Assembly (NCBI GenBank): GCA_026315105.1
Contig: CM048744.1
Location: 973,376,221-973,440,220, forward strand
Length of the DNA stretch: 64,000 nt
Source of the DNA: Locusta migratoria
Lineage: Eukaryota > Arthropoda > Insecta > Orthoptera > Acrididae
Reading direction: 5' to 3'
Below the pieces are notes generated by a model. It searched no databases. It was given only the letters and a program-made list of their open reading frames with translations, and had not been told where the DNA came from. The position numbers and the translations under genes are program-made. Shown one piece after another: positions 11,127-23,262 of the stretch (within the stretch, counting starts at the first letter, position 1; every line of letters starts with the position of its first letter).

Positions 11127-11706
11127 CCACCTTCCCTACCTTCTGGCTCCTATCCTTGTAACTGTCCCCGTTGTAAAACCTGCCCTATGCACCCTTCCAC
11201 CACCACTTACTCCAGTCCTGTAACCCGGAAGGTGTACACGATCAAAGGCAGAGCCACCTGCGATAGTACCCACGTGATCTACCAACTGACATGCCTGCAC
11301 TGTGAAGCGTTCTATGTGGGAATGACCAGCAACAAACTGTCCATTCTCATGAATGGACACAGGCAGACAGTGTTTGTTGGTAATGAGGATTACCCTGTGG
11401 CTAAACACGCCTTGGTGCACGGCCAGCACATCTTGGCACAGTGTTACACCGTCCGGGTAATCTGGATACTTCCCACCGACACCAATCCTTCAGAACTCCG
11501 GTGATGGGAACTAGCCCTTCAGCATATTCTCTTCTCCCGTTACCCACCTGGTCTCAACCTGCACTAAATTTGAATTCCCGCCCACCATCTTTAACATCTT
11601 AACATCTTTGCCTCGGTTCTCTGGACAGAGCCTCTGCCTCAAGTGGCATCTCTGTCTAACTTCTTAACTTCTTTGCTTTCTACAGTATGTCTGCCTAGGT
11701 GTGTTA
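10985..11706 (+). repeat. right arm of PLE: GIY-YIG endonuclease and 3' end
   Basis: The frame 11187-11504 encodes the GIY-YIG-type endonuclease segment (VIYQLTCLHCEAFYVGMTS, later AKHALVHGQHI), with the C-rich linker just before it. GIY-YIG endonucleases nick target DNA for PLE insertion. A stop at about 11125 separates this frame from the RT thumb. Confidence 0.88.
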
Positions 11707-14700
11707 TTAATCTTAATCTAATTTTTATATGTAAATAAATAAATAAAATAAAATTAAAAAAAAATAAAAATGGAGACTATGTTGAAAAATAGACAAACAT
11801 GTGAGCTTTTAAATGACGTACAAATTAATAACAATAAAAATGTTTTCTATTGGTAAAATATATTGGAACCTTAAATTTGGTACAACCCTCATAAATATTT
11901 GCAAAGAAATTTCTCTGATGTCCACTTGAGATGTGTTAGCAAACACACACTTCTGGTGTTTAGTGTATTATGGCAAGCTTAACACCTGAGGATTTGTCTG
12001 TTGCAAAGAATTTGTTTAGTTTCAGTATACTAGGATTTCTCAAGTCTGTTTCCCCAGGTTACCTTTATAGGATTAGAACCTGTGATAGTGTCGATATATT
12101 TTAATAAAGACTAGAACAGATTTTTCCACCTTTCATCAAAAGTAAAGGTCTTATATTCTTTGGCCATTCCTTTAATGAAATGTTGAACATTCAAGAAAGT
12201 AATCATTTTGTAAGGTTGAAGGAATCACATGAAAGAAAGGCATTTCATACTTGAAATATATTTGCATCACACATTAGCTTCCTTATTCTAGGAAATCCTC
12301 AAACAAAATTAGTTCATTAGATTATTTTATTCAGCCACTTTATTAATTACAGTTCTGACACAGGATTTCTGACATGCTTTAGAGTAGTGACAACTTGTAT
12401 AAAATGATATGATGATGGCATTTATTATTGATTTGGTTTCTCATTTTGGTATAAACATAATGATTAATAATAATTTGTTCTTGCTAATTCTCTCAATGAA
12501 AATGTGGCCAAGAGAGTTTTAGAGCATCAAAAACTTATCTCATTTTTAAGCCATAAATACTTATATTAATTAAAAAAAGTGCTTCTGAGAGGATTACATG
12601 TCAATCATATTTCCTACAAAAATACATTTTACCTTGTCAACTGAGCAATGGAGCATTAAATTATTCATAGCAGTTTCTTAAATTTATGTACTGAATTTGC
12701 TGGAGGTACAACAGTTCCATTACAACTTCTACACATAACAGAAGAAGAATAACCAAACTTTTTGTACAAAGTTACTTTCTGTTGCTATGTTCTAAGTGTT
12801 ACAAAATAAGATCTTTATTTTTATTACCAGAAAGATAAAATACTGCAGAAAATATGTTCCTCTCTGTGTTAACTAATGGTTCCAGTTGGTGAAAAACCTT
12901 GATTATCTTACTTTTGGTGTTTGCTAAGTATGTTACAATAATAACAGATTATTTATCAACTACCAGGTAGGTTATTTTTTTTGTTAAAGGCACTGCTATG
13001 TTTTTCAAATTTTACACTTCCAGCTTCGGCATCTAATACAATGTAAATAACATACTCAAAATGACATAAATGGTGCTGTTCTTAATTTAGTATGGCAATA
13101 AAAGTAAAATAATTTTGCCCCATATTTCAAACCACGTTGACACTGATGTTAACATATCTTGAGCTGAACTCTGTGAGGCTCAGACAGTCTAATAGGTGTA
13201 GTCACCAAACTGTTTGATAACAACAAATTAATTATGCTTCTTAGTAACTGGTTGTGTAAATCCTTTGGCTAATGACTAGAAGTACAACTGAATTAGCAGT
13301 TTTCACAATTTAACACTATTCACAAAAATGCAACAAGTTCAGTGTTACAGACTTTAAAAAATTATCAGTAATTTTCACAGTTGTAGTAAAGGGTGCTACA
13401 GCTTGAAAACCATTACAAAGTTAAAATTTTAGCTGCACAAGTAACTTAAGAATTCAGCTGATTTCTCTGATGTTAAGGTATCCAAATTCCACTTCGTCAG
13501 TTATTAGCAACCATTTTGAGAAACAGGTTTCAAAATGTATTTGTTCAGGTTAATGAGTACACAACTGTCAAAGTGAAACTTTAACTTTTTATCTCTGCTG
13601 TACTAAGTATACCAATTGGCAAATAGTGAAGTCTTAAAGTTTGCTGCTGGGAGATTAGGTAAACACAAAGTTAATGCTGAATCAAATTAGTGCATGTGGA
13701 CTCATTAAGTATATTGTGATGCACAATACTGAAACCATCCAAATGCCCTGCAATATTTTGTGACTTTGCATCACTTACAAATATATTTATACAAATATTA
13801 GGTACTTTGGAATCAGGGTAATGTTTATTTCTACATGTGGCTCAAATGTGAATTGTTTTTGGAGGCTAGAAGTAAAAAAATTGGCATTATTCTATACAAT
13901 ATTGTCATAAAATAACTGCAACAATTTACTTGGTATGGAAAATCAACTTTAAAAGTTTTCAGTAAATAGTATCTGAATCATTGTCAATTGCTATTATGTT
14001 CTTTCATGAACATATTCCCCAAAAAATAAAAATTGAATTATATTGTCTATGGCCAACCAGTTACATCAAAATTACAAAATAGTTCATTTTCATACAATGT
14101 ATATATTATTTCTTTATGAAAAAAAGTGGAAGCACAACATATAATACAATTTGTGAAGCACAATTTCGTTTCTTTGATAGCTATGCAACTAGAAAATCTG
14201 CACGTACCTGACCATGAAATGTTTTGCTTTGTTTCATTCAGTCACAGTAACAGAAACAAAAGATTACAAGTAACAATTCTTTAGTTTGTGAATTTGTGGT
14301 TTAATTGCCTATTTTGCACTATCACTATAATTACCGTACTCCAGTAAAATTCAATAACAATAATTTAAACTGAGATTTAGTTTGTACCCTGAAGTAATAC
14401 AAAATATATAGCTTTTGTGCAGGCATTATTTTTCATTTTGAATGATTTAAATTGAAGGTTGCATAGAGTGTCTTACAGTTTGAGATTATTGTAGTGGTGA
14501 AGTTTAAAGAAACATTTCATTTAGGAAATATTTTGGCAGTAGGCCTAACTATAGTTAAGTATTGTCATTTCACCATCAGGCAGATACTGTGCAGATCCTT
14601 TTGCCTAATAAATTGATTATGCAAAATAACAATCATTACTCTGCTGCATATCCATAAGTTATAAATAACATATTACATTCCACATATCAACAATTTCAAT

Positions 14701-14957
14701 TAACATGTAAGCACTGACAGATTCTGTAGTGCCTTAAGCTAATAAGCTATATAACACAGTCAGTTTAAACTATCCCTGTAGATGTAATGAGTTACTATGA
14801 GTGATCAGCTACATATAATAGCTGTTAATCTGAATCTCTTTGGTATATAAAAATTTTACAGCACATAATATACAGTATTTTCATGAAAATACTGAAACAA
14901 AGAGTACTTTCATGCATACTTTCACATTAAAAAAGTTTCTGATCTAATGATGATCAT

Positions 14958-14963
14958 TTTATT
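14958..14963 (-). promoter_or_regulatory. proximal poly(A) signal of CAP
   Basis: Minus strand AAUAAA lies about 155 nt after the stop codon, with U-rich and GU-containing sequence following. It would give a short 3' UTR. Confidence 0.45.
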
Positions 14964-14982
14964 TGACAAGCACAAAAATGGT

Positions 14983-14990
14983 TATTTACA
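14983..14990 (-). promoter_or_regulatory. Pumilio-type element in CAP 3' UTR
   Basis: Minus strand UGUAAAUA about 130 nt after the stop codon matches the Pumilio recognition element UGUANAUA. A single 8-mer can occur by chance. Confidence 0.4.
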
Positions 14991-15118
14991 TATAGGTCAT
15001 TTCTGTATTTGCTGATGGGCAGACTAAGATGGCAGTATAGTGGGTAAAATGCCAGTTAGTATGTTCACTATCTACAGAAAGGTAGTTCTTCATACAAACT
15101 CTCAAATTCCACAACAAC

Positions 15119-15287
15119 TTATAATCTTTCCACGTAGTTACCAGGAAAAGTCCCGAAGAAACCAGTTCTTTGGCTAGAGCCAACATACCAGCCATCATCA
15201 CATTTTTCCATAACATAGACAGTATCACCTTCTCTCAATTCCAATTCATCTTCATTTTGAGGTCTATAGTTATACAGAGCCTTGTAC
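15119..15287 (-). CDS. CAP: CAP exon 8 (last coding exon): third SH3 domain and stop
   Basis: The minus-strand acceptor is CTCTCAACAG before GTACAAGG. The exon supplies the last base of a split codon, then 55 codons and TAA (15119-15121). It encodes a whole SH3 domain: ALYNYRPQNEDELEL (ALYDY and ED-rich RT loop), DDGWYVG (ligand-binding Trp) and FGTFPGNYV (Pro and Tyr of the binding groove), ending VERL. The third SH3 is the most conserved part of sorbin proteins and in relatives binds Cbl or other proline-rich partners. Confidence 0.95.
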
Positions 15288-15784
15288 CTGTTGAGAGAAA
15301 ATATCAACCAATATTAGAAAAAAGAGTACATTGTTGTAAAAATTTCTGACATTTAAATCTTGGGATACATGCAAATATAAAATGAGGAACACTGTATTGC
15401 CACACTGTATACAATGGTATAATGGAGTGGTTCATGAGACAACCAACATTTGCCCCTGCCCCGAGTAGTGAGATCTTCACCTTACTAACAACTGTCTCTT
15501 TGTGACACAATTTATGTTGACCCTAGATTTATATTGAGTTTAGTTTACTGAACAGCTTTTGATGTACATCTATGGAACATGTCCAAGTACATATCAGCTT
15601 TTTCAAGATTTCATTACACTTTTCTTTACAGAACACAACTTGGTTAAAGTGCAGTTTGTGCATATGCGACTGGCCCTTGATGTGTAGATGTTGGAAATGG
15701 TGCGAAGAATGACAGGAGGTGAAGGTAGGCATACCAAACAACTCATGACTGACATGCAGTATTTATGAGACTAATTAATTTACT

Positions 15785-15949
15785 TACCTGTCAACCATAG
15801 AGCAGGAACGGTATTAATTATTTATTTCATGGTGGACAGAAAAGGTGCATGCTCTTCTAAACCCATTGACAGAGAATGAGAGGAATAATCTTTTGTGTTC
15901 CCCATGAAATAAATAAATAATGCTGTTCTTGCTCTATGGCTGACAAGTT
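15785..15949. mobile_element. small MITE-like inverted repeat in CAP intron 7
   Basis: Arms at about 15785-15833 and 15901-15949 are near-perfect complements (CATAGAGCAGGAACGG... against ...CTGTTCTTGCTCTATG, with ATTTATTTCATGG inside). The spacer is about 67 bp. No coding capacity; superfamily not determined. Confidence 0.65.
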
Positions 15950-16129
15950 CTTCATGTAGTCTTTTAAGTACTACAAGTTTACAAACCATGAAGACTAAAG
16001 CTGTTTCTTATTGGCTGTCCAAACGCTACTCCTGATTGACTGCTTTCACCTTCCATCATTCATCACACCTTTACCAATGTCTTACCTTTACTTCAAGTGT
16101 CAGACGCATACTCATAAACTGCACTTTAA

Positions 16130-17090
16130 CCTAAGCTGACAACAACTTTTGAAAGCCTGGCCAAGTATTATGACAAAAACGAGTTGAAACCAAATCCTGG
16201 AAAGACCCAGATCTGTGCATTTCATCTTAGAAATAGGGATGCCAAGAGGAAATTGAACATCACTTGGAGAGGAGAACTGCGAAACTCGTAAATACCTTGG
16301 GGTGAAGCTGGACCGATCACTCACTTTTAAAGCCCACTGTGAAGAAACGAAGCTCAAAGTAGCCGCGCGAAACAACATCACCCGCAAACTTACAGGAACC
16401 ACCTGGGGTGCCCAACCACAAGTGCTTAGAACATCTGCCTTGTCATTATGTTTCTCCGCCACAGAATATGCAGCACCTATCTGGCAAAACTCTGTACATG
16501 CTATACAGGTAGATACAGCTTTAAACGAGTCAGGACGAATTTTGACAGATTGCTTACGACCTACTCCTGTCAATAAATTGTACCAAATTATGGGTATAGC
16601 ACCACCAGGTATTCATAGACAAGCTGCAGCAGAAGCAGAGAAGAAGAGACAGGAAACAGTTCCAAGACAGCCTTTGTTCGGACATGTGTCTCAACAGCCA
16701 AGACTGAGGTCAAGGAAAAGTTTCCTGCAGAAAACTACAACAATTCGTGTACTCCCTCATACTCGCAGAGAGGAGCTATGGCGAGACTCTCTCTCTCCAA
16801 AGGAAATCAATAAAGGTCAAGGAGGAACTAGCCGAAGGCTCACACCTGCCATATGGGATCTGGAAGACCTTAAACAGGCTGTGAGGTGAAGTGTCAAGAT
16901 GCAAAATCAACCTCAAGAAGTGGGGTTTCAGCAGTGAGGATGAAATGTGTTCGTGTGGTGCCATGCAGGACGAACAACATCTATTCATCTGCAAGAATCT
17001 ACCGGCCGCGTGTACAACTGATGACTTAGCGGTAACCAGTGAGACTGCTGTGAAAACCGCTGAATACTGGGCTCAGCAGAAAATATGATC
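16130..17090 (+). mobile_element. jockey-like LINE 3' fragment (RT C-terminus and zinc-knuckle-like tail)
   Basis: Plus-strand pieces resemble the C-terminal part of insect non-LTR polyproteins: NPGKTQICAFHLRNRDAKRK, then YLGVKLDRSLTFKAHCEE, a long frame 16302-16889, and a final Cys-His segment CSCGAMQDEQHLFIC (about 16940-16990) before a stop at 17088. Frame shifts near 16290 and 16889 show decay. Confidence 0.8.
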
Positions 17091-17423
17091 ATCTTATCAT
17101 CTCTTTTATATATAATTAATTTTGTAAATTTGTGATGTGATTAAATACCTAGTTGGTTTGTATTTATTCCATATCCTGGACACAAAAAATAAATTGCTTA
17201 GATAATTAACACACTTGTGGCCTCATTCAATAGTGTACATAATAGATACATTATTTTAGATGTAGCAAGCCAAAGGATATTGTTAGTCATACATGTTCTA
17301 TTACTTGTATAAGCAAAATTTCTCACCACTGCCAAATTGATTCAGTTATTTCCACTGTGATAGAAATTCGTTGATTGAATATAAGGGGTTTCTAACAGAA
17401 GATCTTAAGTCAAATTTTTGAAT

Positions 17424-17543
17424 GCCGGCCATGGTGGCCGAGGGGACTGAGGCGCTCCAGTCACGGTCTGCACGACCACTATGGTCGGGGGTTCGAATCC
17501 CCCTTGGGCATGGATATTTGTGCCGTCCTTAGTCTTAATTTGG
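17424..17543 (+). mobile_element. tRNA-Leu/Ser-headed SINE (family 1), 5' part
   Basis: Begins GCCGGCCATGGTGGCCGAGG with a class-II-tRNA-like A box (GGTGGCCGAG) and a B box GGGTTCGAATCCC at about 17490. The 3' tail typical of the family (gggactgatgacccc...) is missing. Confidence 0.85.
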
Positions 17544-17639
17544 CATTAATTATGCTTGGAGGTAAATGGTTGTACAACTTAATTGCCATGTAACCACTGC
17601 TACTCTCAAACTGTGCTGTTTCATGCTGAAAGGATTCTT

Positions 17640-18960
17640 AATTTTTTACAGTTCCTAGTTTGGCTTTATTTTTCTAAATTTATCTTTGTTATCCCAACCA
17701 AGGACCAGAATTTTAAATATGTACAAACTCTAAAGAGTTAGAATCTTATATTTCTTTAAGAGTGATTTGCAGTTGTTTCTTGATCTTATGTTTCCTATAA
17801 TTCTGATTGCTCTCCTTTGTAATTTGAAAGTTTTACTTGCCTCTGTAGAGTGTACTCAGCTTTTAAAGCCATAGCCAATTATAGCATTGAAATATGCAAA
17901 ATACACTATGTGCAGATCCTCTCCAGTTATTAGAGGCCTAATTTGTCTCCCACAACATAAGCAGTAGACTTAGCAGTGCTGTTTTTGCTCTCCATACACT
18001 CTTTCCATTTCAGACAACTGTCAGCAGTGACCCCTAAAAATGTTGTGCTTTCAACTACTCCATCAAGCTCTTGCAATTTTGTCAAATGGTCAGTGCCTAG
18101 CCTGGCAATAAAATAAACTGAATAGAATGTATTTAGAGCAGTATGAGCTATGTATAAGCTAAAATCAATTGTGTGCAGCCTGTGCACTGTTTTTTTTTTA
18201 TTATTATTATTACCTCTGCAAACTCTTTAAAATGTGCTGCACTACTTAATTTCATGGTGCGTAGTAACTGTGACAAATAACAAAAATAAAATCAAGCCTT
18301 CAGTGAGTATAGATCTCTAACTTTAAGTTGTACAAAGTTAATGCCAAGTGTAGCACCATTCTATCATGTGTGAACATTGACAGTGCCCAAAGTACAACAT
18401 GGATATACTCTTACACATAGTAAAAACACAAACCACCATTACAGAATGAACCTACAATTGTTGCAAGATAACTTATCCACTGATGATGAGCCTGCAGCAG
18501 CTTAAAAACTAGTTATGGACATATAAAGAAACATCCATCAAATAAGCTGGTTGCATATATTTACACTTCTGTTTTACTCAATGACTTTCTGTCTATTGCT
18601 ATGTGCTGTGTCCCTTCTGGCAGGAAATTACAATAGGGCATTCTCTTTGAGGCAGTTCATAACATTCGAAAGAAGTATATGTTCTAATATCCTGCTACAA
18701 ACCAGTATAAGTGATTTAGACCTGTTATTTTGTGGATCACCCCTATTTCCTTTCTTTAATGTTGGAGTAAGCTATGTAACTTTCCACTTATTGGGTACAG
18801 ATATTTTGGTGAGCGAACGATTGTATATGATAGGCAGGTATGGAGTCATTCCATCAACATAGGCTACTCTGAAAGGATCGTAACTGGTATACAATCTGGA
18901 CTAGAAGACTTGCTTTTCTTAAGTGATTTAAGTTGATTTACTCTTCCAGGGTTATCTACT
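17640..18960 (-). mobile_element. jockey/CR1-like LINE remnant
   Basis: On the minus strand, 18600-18870 encodes an RT region with TPYLPIIYNRSLTKISVPNK and KGNRGDPQNNRSKSL, then SRILEHILLSNVMNCLKENA. The segment 17930-18070 encodes VVESTTFLGVTADSCLKWKE. Further left FKLQRRAIRIIGNIRSR follows. All are standard blocks of insect jockey/CR1-type reverse transcriptases. Stops, frameshifts and a gap around 18190-18600 show age. Confidence 0.78.
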
Positions 18961-20201
18961 TATAAATTACACCTGCCGGCAACTGTTCTTGATTTAAATT
19001 TTGGAATATTTGCTGTATCTTCTTTGGTGAAGAAATTTCAGAAAGCAGTGTTTAGTAAATGTACTTTATCAGTAGTATCACCATTTCCACTGCATAGCAA
19101 AGGTACTGATTGTGTTTTGCCACTAGTATACTTTACATATGATCAGAATTTTCTGCCAAATTACAAGATACATTTTGTTTTGTTGAAACTATTATAAGCT
19201 TCTCTTATTGAAGTTGTGCTAAATTTTGAATTTCTGTAAAAGATAGTCAGTATTGGAGAAATTTATTTGTCTGTTTAAATCTGGCATTTATTTCTTTTGC
19301 TTCTGCAAGAGTAATCTAACCTGTTTTGTGTAACATTGGGGTAGACAAATATACAGAAATCATAACATGGTATTTACGTATCTGGCTGGTGCTGACAGTA
19401 CTTAGTTGCACAGCTGTTGGTTGCACAATTGTAACTTCTGACTGGTGGATGAACAGCTATAGGTTAAATAATGTGCTTACATAAACAGAGATGGTGGAGA
19501 TATTGCACATGGGCATATGGGCTCTATAGCTCCCACTCAGCAGTTACAATGATGGCACAAACATCAGCACCAGCCAGATAGGTAAATAAATTCAAACATT
19601 ATTATTTCTATGTATTTCTTGTAGAGCTTTCTGTAATTTAGCTGTACCTCTCCTTACAGACCATAAATTCTGATAATGATGATTACATAGGTCAAAGCTG
19701 GCAAACAAAGAATATTTCATGTGATCTTGACATATCGCATCCAAATACATTTTAGACCATTTATTTCGGTTTGCAAATTCAAACTTGACCTCTTTTTTTA
19801 ATGTTTAAAATTTTATATATTATTTATTCATTGTCCCTGATGTACTTATCATGTGGGAAGTCATCGGGTACTCATACATTTACAGATTCTTGAATCTCCA
19901 TTTCTCTTGAAGCTCCATTTCTCTGTTACCTCCCTTTGCATACTGAGTAGTAGGTGTCTGACCATTCAGTGACACTGTGGCTCCAGATAAGGGCCAGCAA
20001 GTAAGATAGCCATTGCTTTGGTTGGGTGGGGTTCAAAGAAATGTGACATCATGATGGATTTGTTGTACAGTGAAAATATCAAAATTATCAGATGCTGCTC
20101 ATGAAACTTTAACATTCTTTTAGTGAGGGTGCTTATTATACATTATCTTCTGCACATAAACATAGGACCACACACAGTATATAAATGGACAAAATACTCA
20201 C
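18961..20201. other. CAP intron 7 sequence with one MITE
   Basis: AT-rich, no coding sequence recognised other than the inverted-repeat element at 19371-19592. Confidence 0.5.
19371..19592. mobile_element. MITE-like element with approximately 25-bp terminal inverted repeats
   Basis: Left end TATTTACGTATCTGGCTGGT and right end ACCAGCCAGATAGGTAAATA are inverted copies with one mismatch. Inner sequences (GCACAATTGTAACT and GTTACAATGATGGC) pair partly. About 220 bp, no ORF. Confidence 0.7.
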
Positions 20202-20284
20202 GGGACAGGTTCTGAATGCGTGTCGATGTGAAGTGTTTGATTGACAGGGGCCACTGGCTGCTTAGGCGGTTGGGCTTGTCTTGG
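20202..20284 (-). CDS. CAP: CAP exon 7: proline-rich linker before SH3-3
   Basis: An 83-nt exon with acceptor AATTTCAG and donor GTGAGT on the minus strand. It enters in phase 0 and leaves two bases of a codon that exon 8 completes to Pro. It encodes PRQAQPPKQPVAPVNQTLHI and DTHSEPV, a proline- and glutamine-rich linker leading into the third SH3, as in sorbin proteins. Confidence 0.88.
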
Positions 20285-20554
20285 CTGAAATTTACAAAAA
20301 GTAAATTAAAATTTCTCTCAACATATTTAAAAGTTTTTTTAAAGCAGTTTATCTCCAGTGTTTTAACAGATGGAGAGAGACACACTGAACACTGTACACA
20401 TGGAAAAAATAACAAGAAGACACAACTTTAAGAAAGCATTGAAAACTTTCATCATGTTGACATGTTTTCTGCTGAGAAGATGCTCTTCAATTGTACAAAC
20501 TGACTCATTCCAAATCATAGCCAGAGGTCACAATAATAGTGCCCGTAACATGCA

Positions 20555-20720
20555 AATAACTAAGGGGAAGGGGAAAGGCAGAATGCTGCTCACCACATAC
20601 AGGAGGCTCTGAGTTGCAGACGGGCACAATAGAATGATTGCTCGAATTTTAAGCTCTAAGACTATGCTCTTCTTCCAAAATAGAAAACATACACAGCAAT
20701 CAGTGGAGCTCCAGTATGCA
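20555..20720 (-). repeat. Penelope-type tail repeat, degenerate
   Basis: The minus strand reads towards 'GTGCCCGTCTGCAACTCAGAG...TGTGGTGAGCAGCATTCTGCC', the same layout as the other PLE tails in the window. The hammerhead-like core is eroded. Confidence 0.45.
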
Positions 20721-20905
20721 AGGCAGTGAAAGTCATTCTTGTGTGAAAGTGTGCATGTTTTCAGTTTCAAAATAACACTTTGTGCTAAAGCTTAATATTG
20801 TAGAAGACTTTTTCATTGTGTTTGTCTGTGGTGTGCGGTTCTGGGCACCATGCCAGGTGATGCAAAGCCACTTTCACCAGAGGTTTGAGTCCTTCAACAG
20901 GGTGT

Positions 20906-20907
20906 GT

Positions 20908-20945
<38 letters not shown>
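20906..20945. repeat. (GT)n microsatellite
   Basis: About 19 GT dinucleotides with one interruption. Confidence 0.95.
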
Positions 20946-20946
<1 letters not shown>

Positions 20947-21309
20947 TTCCGCAGGATAGATTTAAGTTAGTTTAATTAACTAAGCATTAATGGGACATTT
21001 CAACTACATTTTCTATATGACTAGTATCCAAACTGAGCAGTGATTCAGTGTTACACTAATATGATTATGTGGAAGGTTAAAGTATTAAAAGAGCCAGATA
21101 TACACACTTCAGAAGAATAAGCAGCCTATCACACAACGATGTGAAAAATAAAATGCCTGATCAGTAAGACCACATCCTGAAGAGGCCTCATCAAAGATAT
21201 TAGGAGTTTCAATATTTGCAACACTAAAACTACTTAGCTATAACACCCCTGCAGAGATGGAAATCTTTGTAATAAAAATAAATATCTTTCAAAAGAGATA
21301 GATTGGCTT

Positions 21310-22215
21310 GCCAGTATTTACCTTCGGGCTGTACTGCTGAGAGTTACACAAAGAAAGAAAATGGATGAAAAAGGATCAAGTTTACGGAACAGAGTTCCTT
21401 TTTCAGGTAGGAGAGAGGGGAAGAAAAAAGGAATGAGGATGGAAGGGGAAGGTAATTTATGACACAGGTCATGAGGATGGTGTTTGAGGTTCTGCAACCA
21501 TCCTGACCTCAACCTAAGATAACTTCCCATCCCTGCACCCTATGCCTAACATCTCCCCCCCCTTTCTTCCCTCCCGACTCATTATCCTGTATCCATGTCT
21601 TCCCTACAACTGTGTATCACCACTTGCAACATACCCTTAATTGATTACTTTTATTTTTACTTATTTTTTATTTTATCCTTTTTCCCCCCTAACTTTATTT
21701 TTTCCATTTGTTTCTAACTTTATTTTTTCCTTAATTTGTCCTATTTTTATTTTTCCTTCATTTTTCCTATTTTTATTTTTCCTTATTATTCATCATTTCA
21801 AATCCCCCCCCCCCTCTCCTTACCCACACTCCTCTAAATCTCCCTTTTATCCTTCCCCGCCTCTTCCCTTCACTGTATTTATAGTCGCAATTCAAATTCC
21901 CACCTATCAGAGCCTTTAAAATCCATCATGCAATGCAGATATTTCCATCCCCACCTTTATCCAGCATCCTTACACCTCCACTCCCCACCTCACTCACTGT
22001 CTAGCTTGTGTTGCCTGGACTGGCTGGACATTATAGTTATGTGTGTATAGGTGTCTGAGTGATTTCGTGTGTTTCTCTTTCTGACAAAGGCCATGGCCGA
22101 AAATTTAAGTTGTGTGAATGTGATTATCTATTTTTGTGTCGGTCAGCAGCTCAGCAAGCCTCTTTACGGTGAGTTATCCTCCATTATTGATAAAACTAGT
22201 ATAAACTTCAGAGCA
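21310..22215 (+). repeat. Penelope-type terminal sequence with C/T-rich low-complexity block
   Basis: The region contains 'CTGACCTCAACCTAAGATAAC', which recurs in complement at about 31880-31910. It continues with a long C/T-rich tract (21530-21900), a hammerhead-like core at 22081 and the tail 'GTCGGTCAGCAGCTCAGC...GGTGAGTTATCC' ending near 22185. This order fits a PLE 3' end. Confidence 0.6.
22081..22105 (+). ncRNA. degenerate hammerhead ribozyme-like core
   Basis: CUGACAA (G8 of CUGANGA changed to A), stem II GGCC-AU-GGCC, then GAAAA. No stem I is visible. Confidence 0.4.
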
Positions 22216-22849
22216 AGAATAAGTAATGGCAGCAAAACTCAAACCTGTCATGTGCTGCCAAAGAACAGGAGGTGTACAGATATAAATACAATTTGTTCAG
22301 GTCAATAGTATCACTCCTCTATGTGCGTCGTCACACAGCAACCCCCCCCCCCTCCCGGCACACTCTGTTGTACTGAGTATGCTTGTTAGGGCAGAAGGGG
22401 GGCGGGAGGTGGGTTGACCACCGCATCAGCTGGTGTAAGCTTAGGCATGATGATGAATGAAAGCGCCATTGCATTGGCTGATAGAAGGATTGGAGGTCCG
22501 TGTTGGCAAATTGCAGGTCTTCCGATGGCGAAGTCCTGCAAGTGGCTTGGGTGTTGCACTACATGTGGTGGGCGAGGGCAGCTGGGCCGATTAGCATATG
22601 GGGCATACACCAGCACTTCACCCGATGGCAACACAAATACATGCACACTTATGAGATCAACCTGCCTGTGTAGCTCAATGCACTTTAATAGCTGACACTC
22701 GAATGAGGGAGATGAGTTTGCAGTCATGCACAGAATAAAAAATGGGTGGTCTTGTAGGATGACCACTAAATCCTAGGACAGGGGACAGTGGGACAGTGTA
22801 TTCTAAAGCTGGACCTTACGCCATATACACCTGTTATTTTTCCTTCCCT

Positions 22850-23262
22850 TCCTTTTCCTACTATCAAAATCCAGTCTCCCATCACAATTAAGTTTTCCTC
22901 TCTCTTAATTGTCTGAATAATTTCCTTTACCTCCTCTACATTTCTTTGATCTCCTCATCATCAGCAGAGCTAGTGGGCATATAAACTTGTTCTACTGTGG
23001 TCGGTGTTGACTTTGTATCTTTCTTGACTATGATAATGCGATCACACCACTGCTCATAGTAGTTTACCCGCATTCCTATTTCCTTATTCATTATCAGACC
23101 TACTCCTGTAATACCCCCCAACTGATTTGTATTCATAATTCTGTACTCACCTAACCACAAATCCTGTTCCTCTTTCCACTGAACTTCTCTAATCCCCACT
23201 ATGTCTAACTTCAGCCTATCCAATTCCTGATTAAGACATAAATTATTCATGCTCCGGTCCGC
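22850..23262 (-). mobile_element. RTE-like LINE, endonuclease-domain fragment
   Basis: The minus-strand frame 22936-23250 encodes an APE-type endonuclease segment: DRLKLDIVGIREVQWKEEQ, EYRIMNTNQLGGITGVGLIM, YYEQWCDRIIIVKK, VEQVYMPTSSADDEE. This is the domain annotated in many insects as 'craniofacial development protein 2-like'. It is a fragment without RT. Confidence 0.85.

Larger units (their letters stand above)
9495..11706 (+). mobile_element. Penelope-like retroelement (PLE), 5'-truncated, with long inverted arms
   Basis: A partial reverse transcriptase and a GIY-YIG endonuclease on the plus strand identify a PLE. The left side (9740-10459) is an inverted copy of the right side (10985-11706), so the endonuclease region occurs twice, head to head, around a 525-bp spacer that keeps RT sequence. 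Further left lie a (CA)n tract and a hammerhead-like core. An A-rich tail follows at about 11730-11770. Inverted terminal pieces are known for PLEs. Confidence 0.88.
11760..15118 (-). other. AT-rich, transposon-poor region; probable CAP 3' UTR and downstream DNA
   Basis: No mobile element or coding sequence was recognised in about 3.3 kb directly downstream of the CAP stop codon. Poly(A)-signal candidates on the minus strand occur at 14958-14963 and further left (for example near 12812 and 13824). The real transcript end cannot be chosen from sequence alone. Confidence 0.5.

Noticed and set aside
20143..20415. A 90-residue minus-strand protein
   Set aside because: It is an off-frame reading across CAP exon 7 and its flanking introns.
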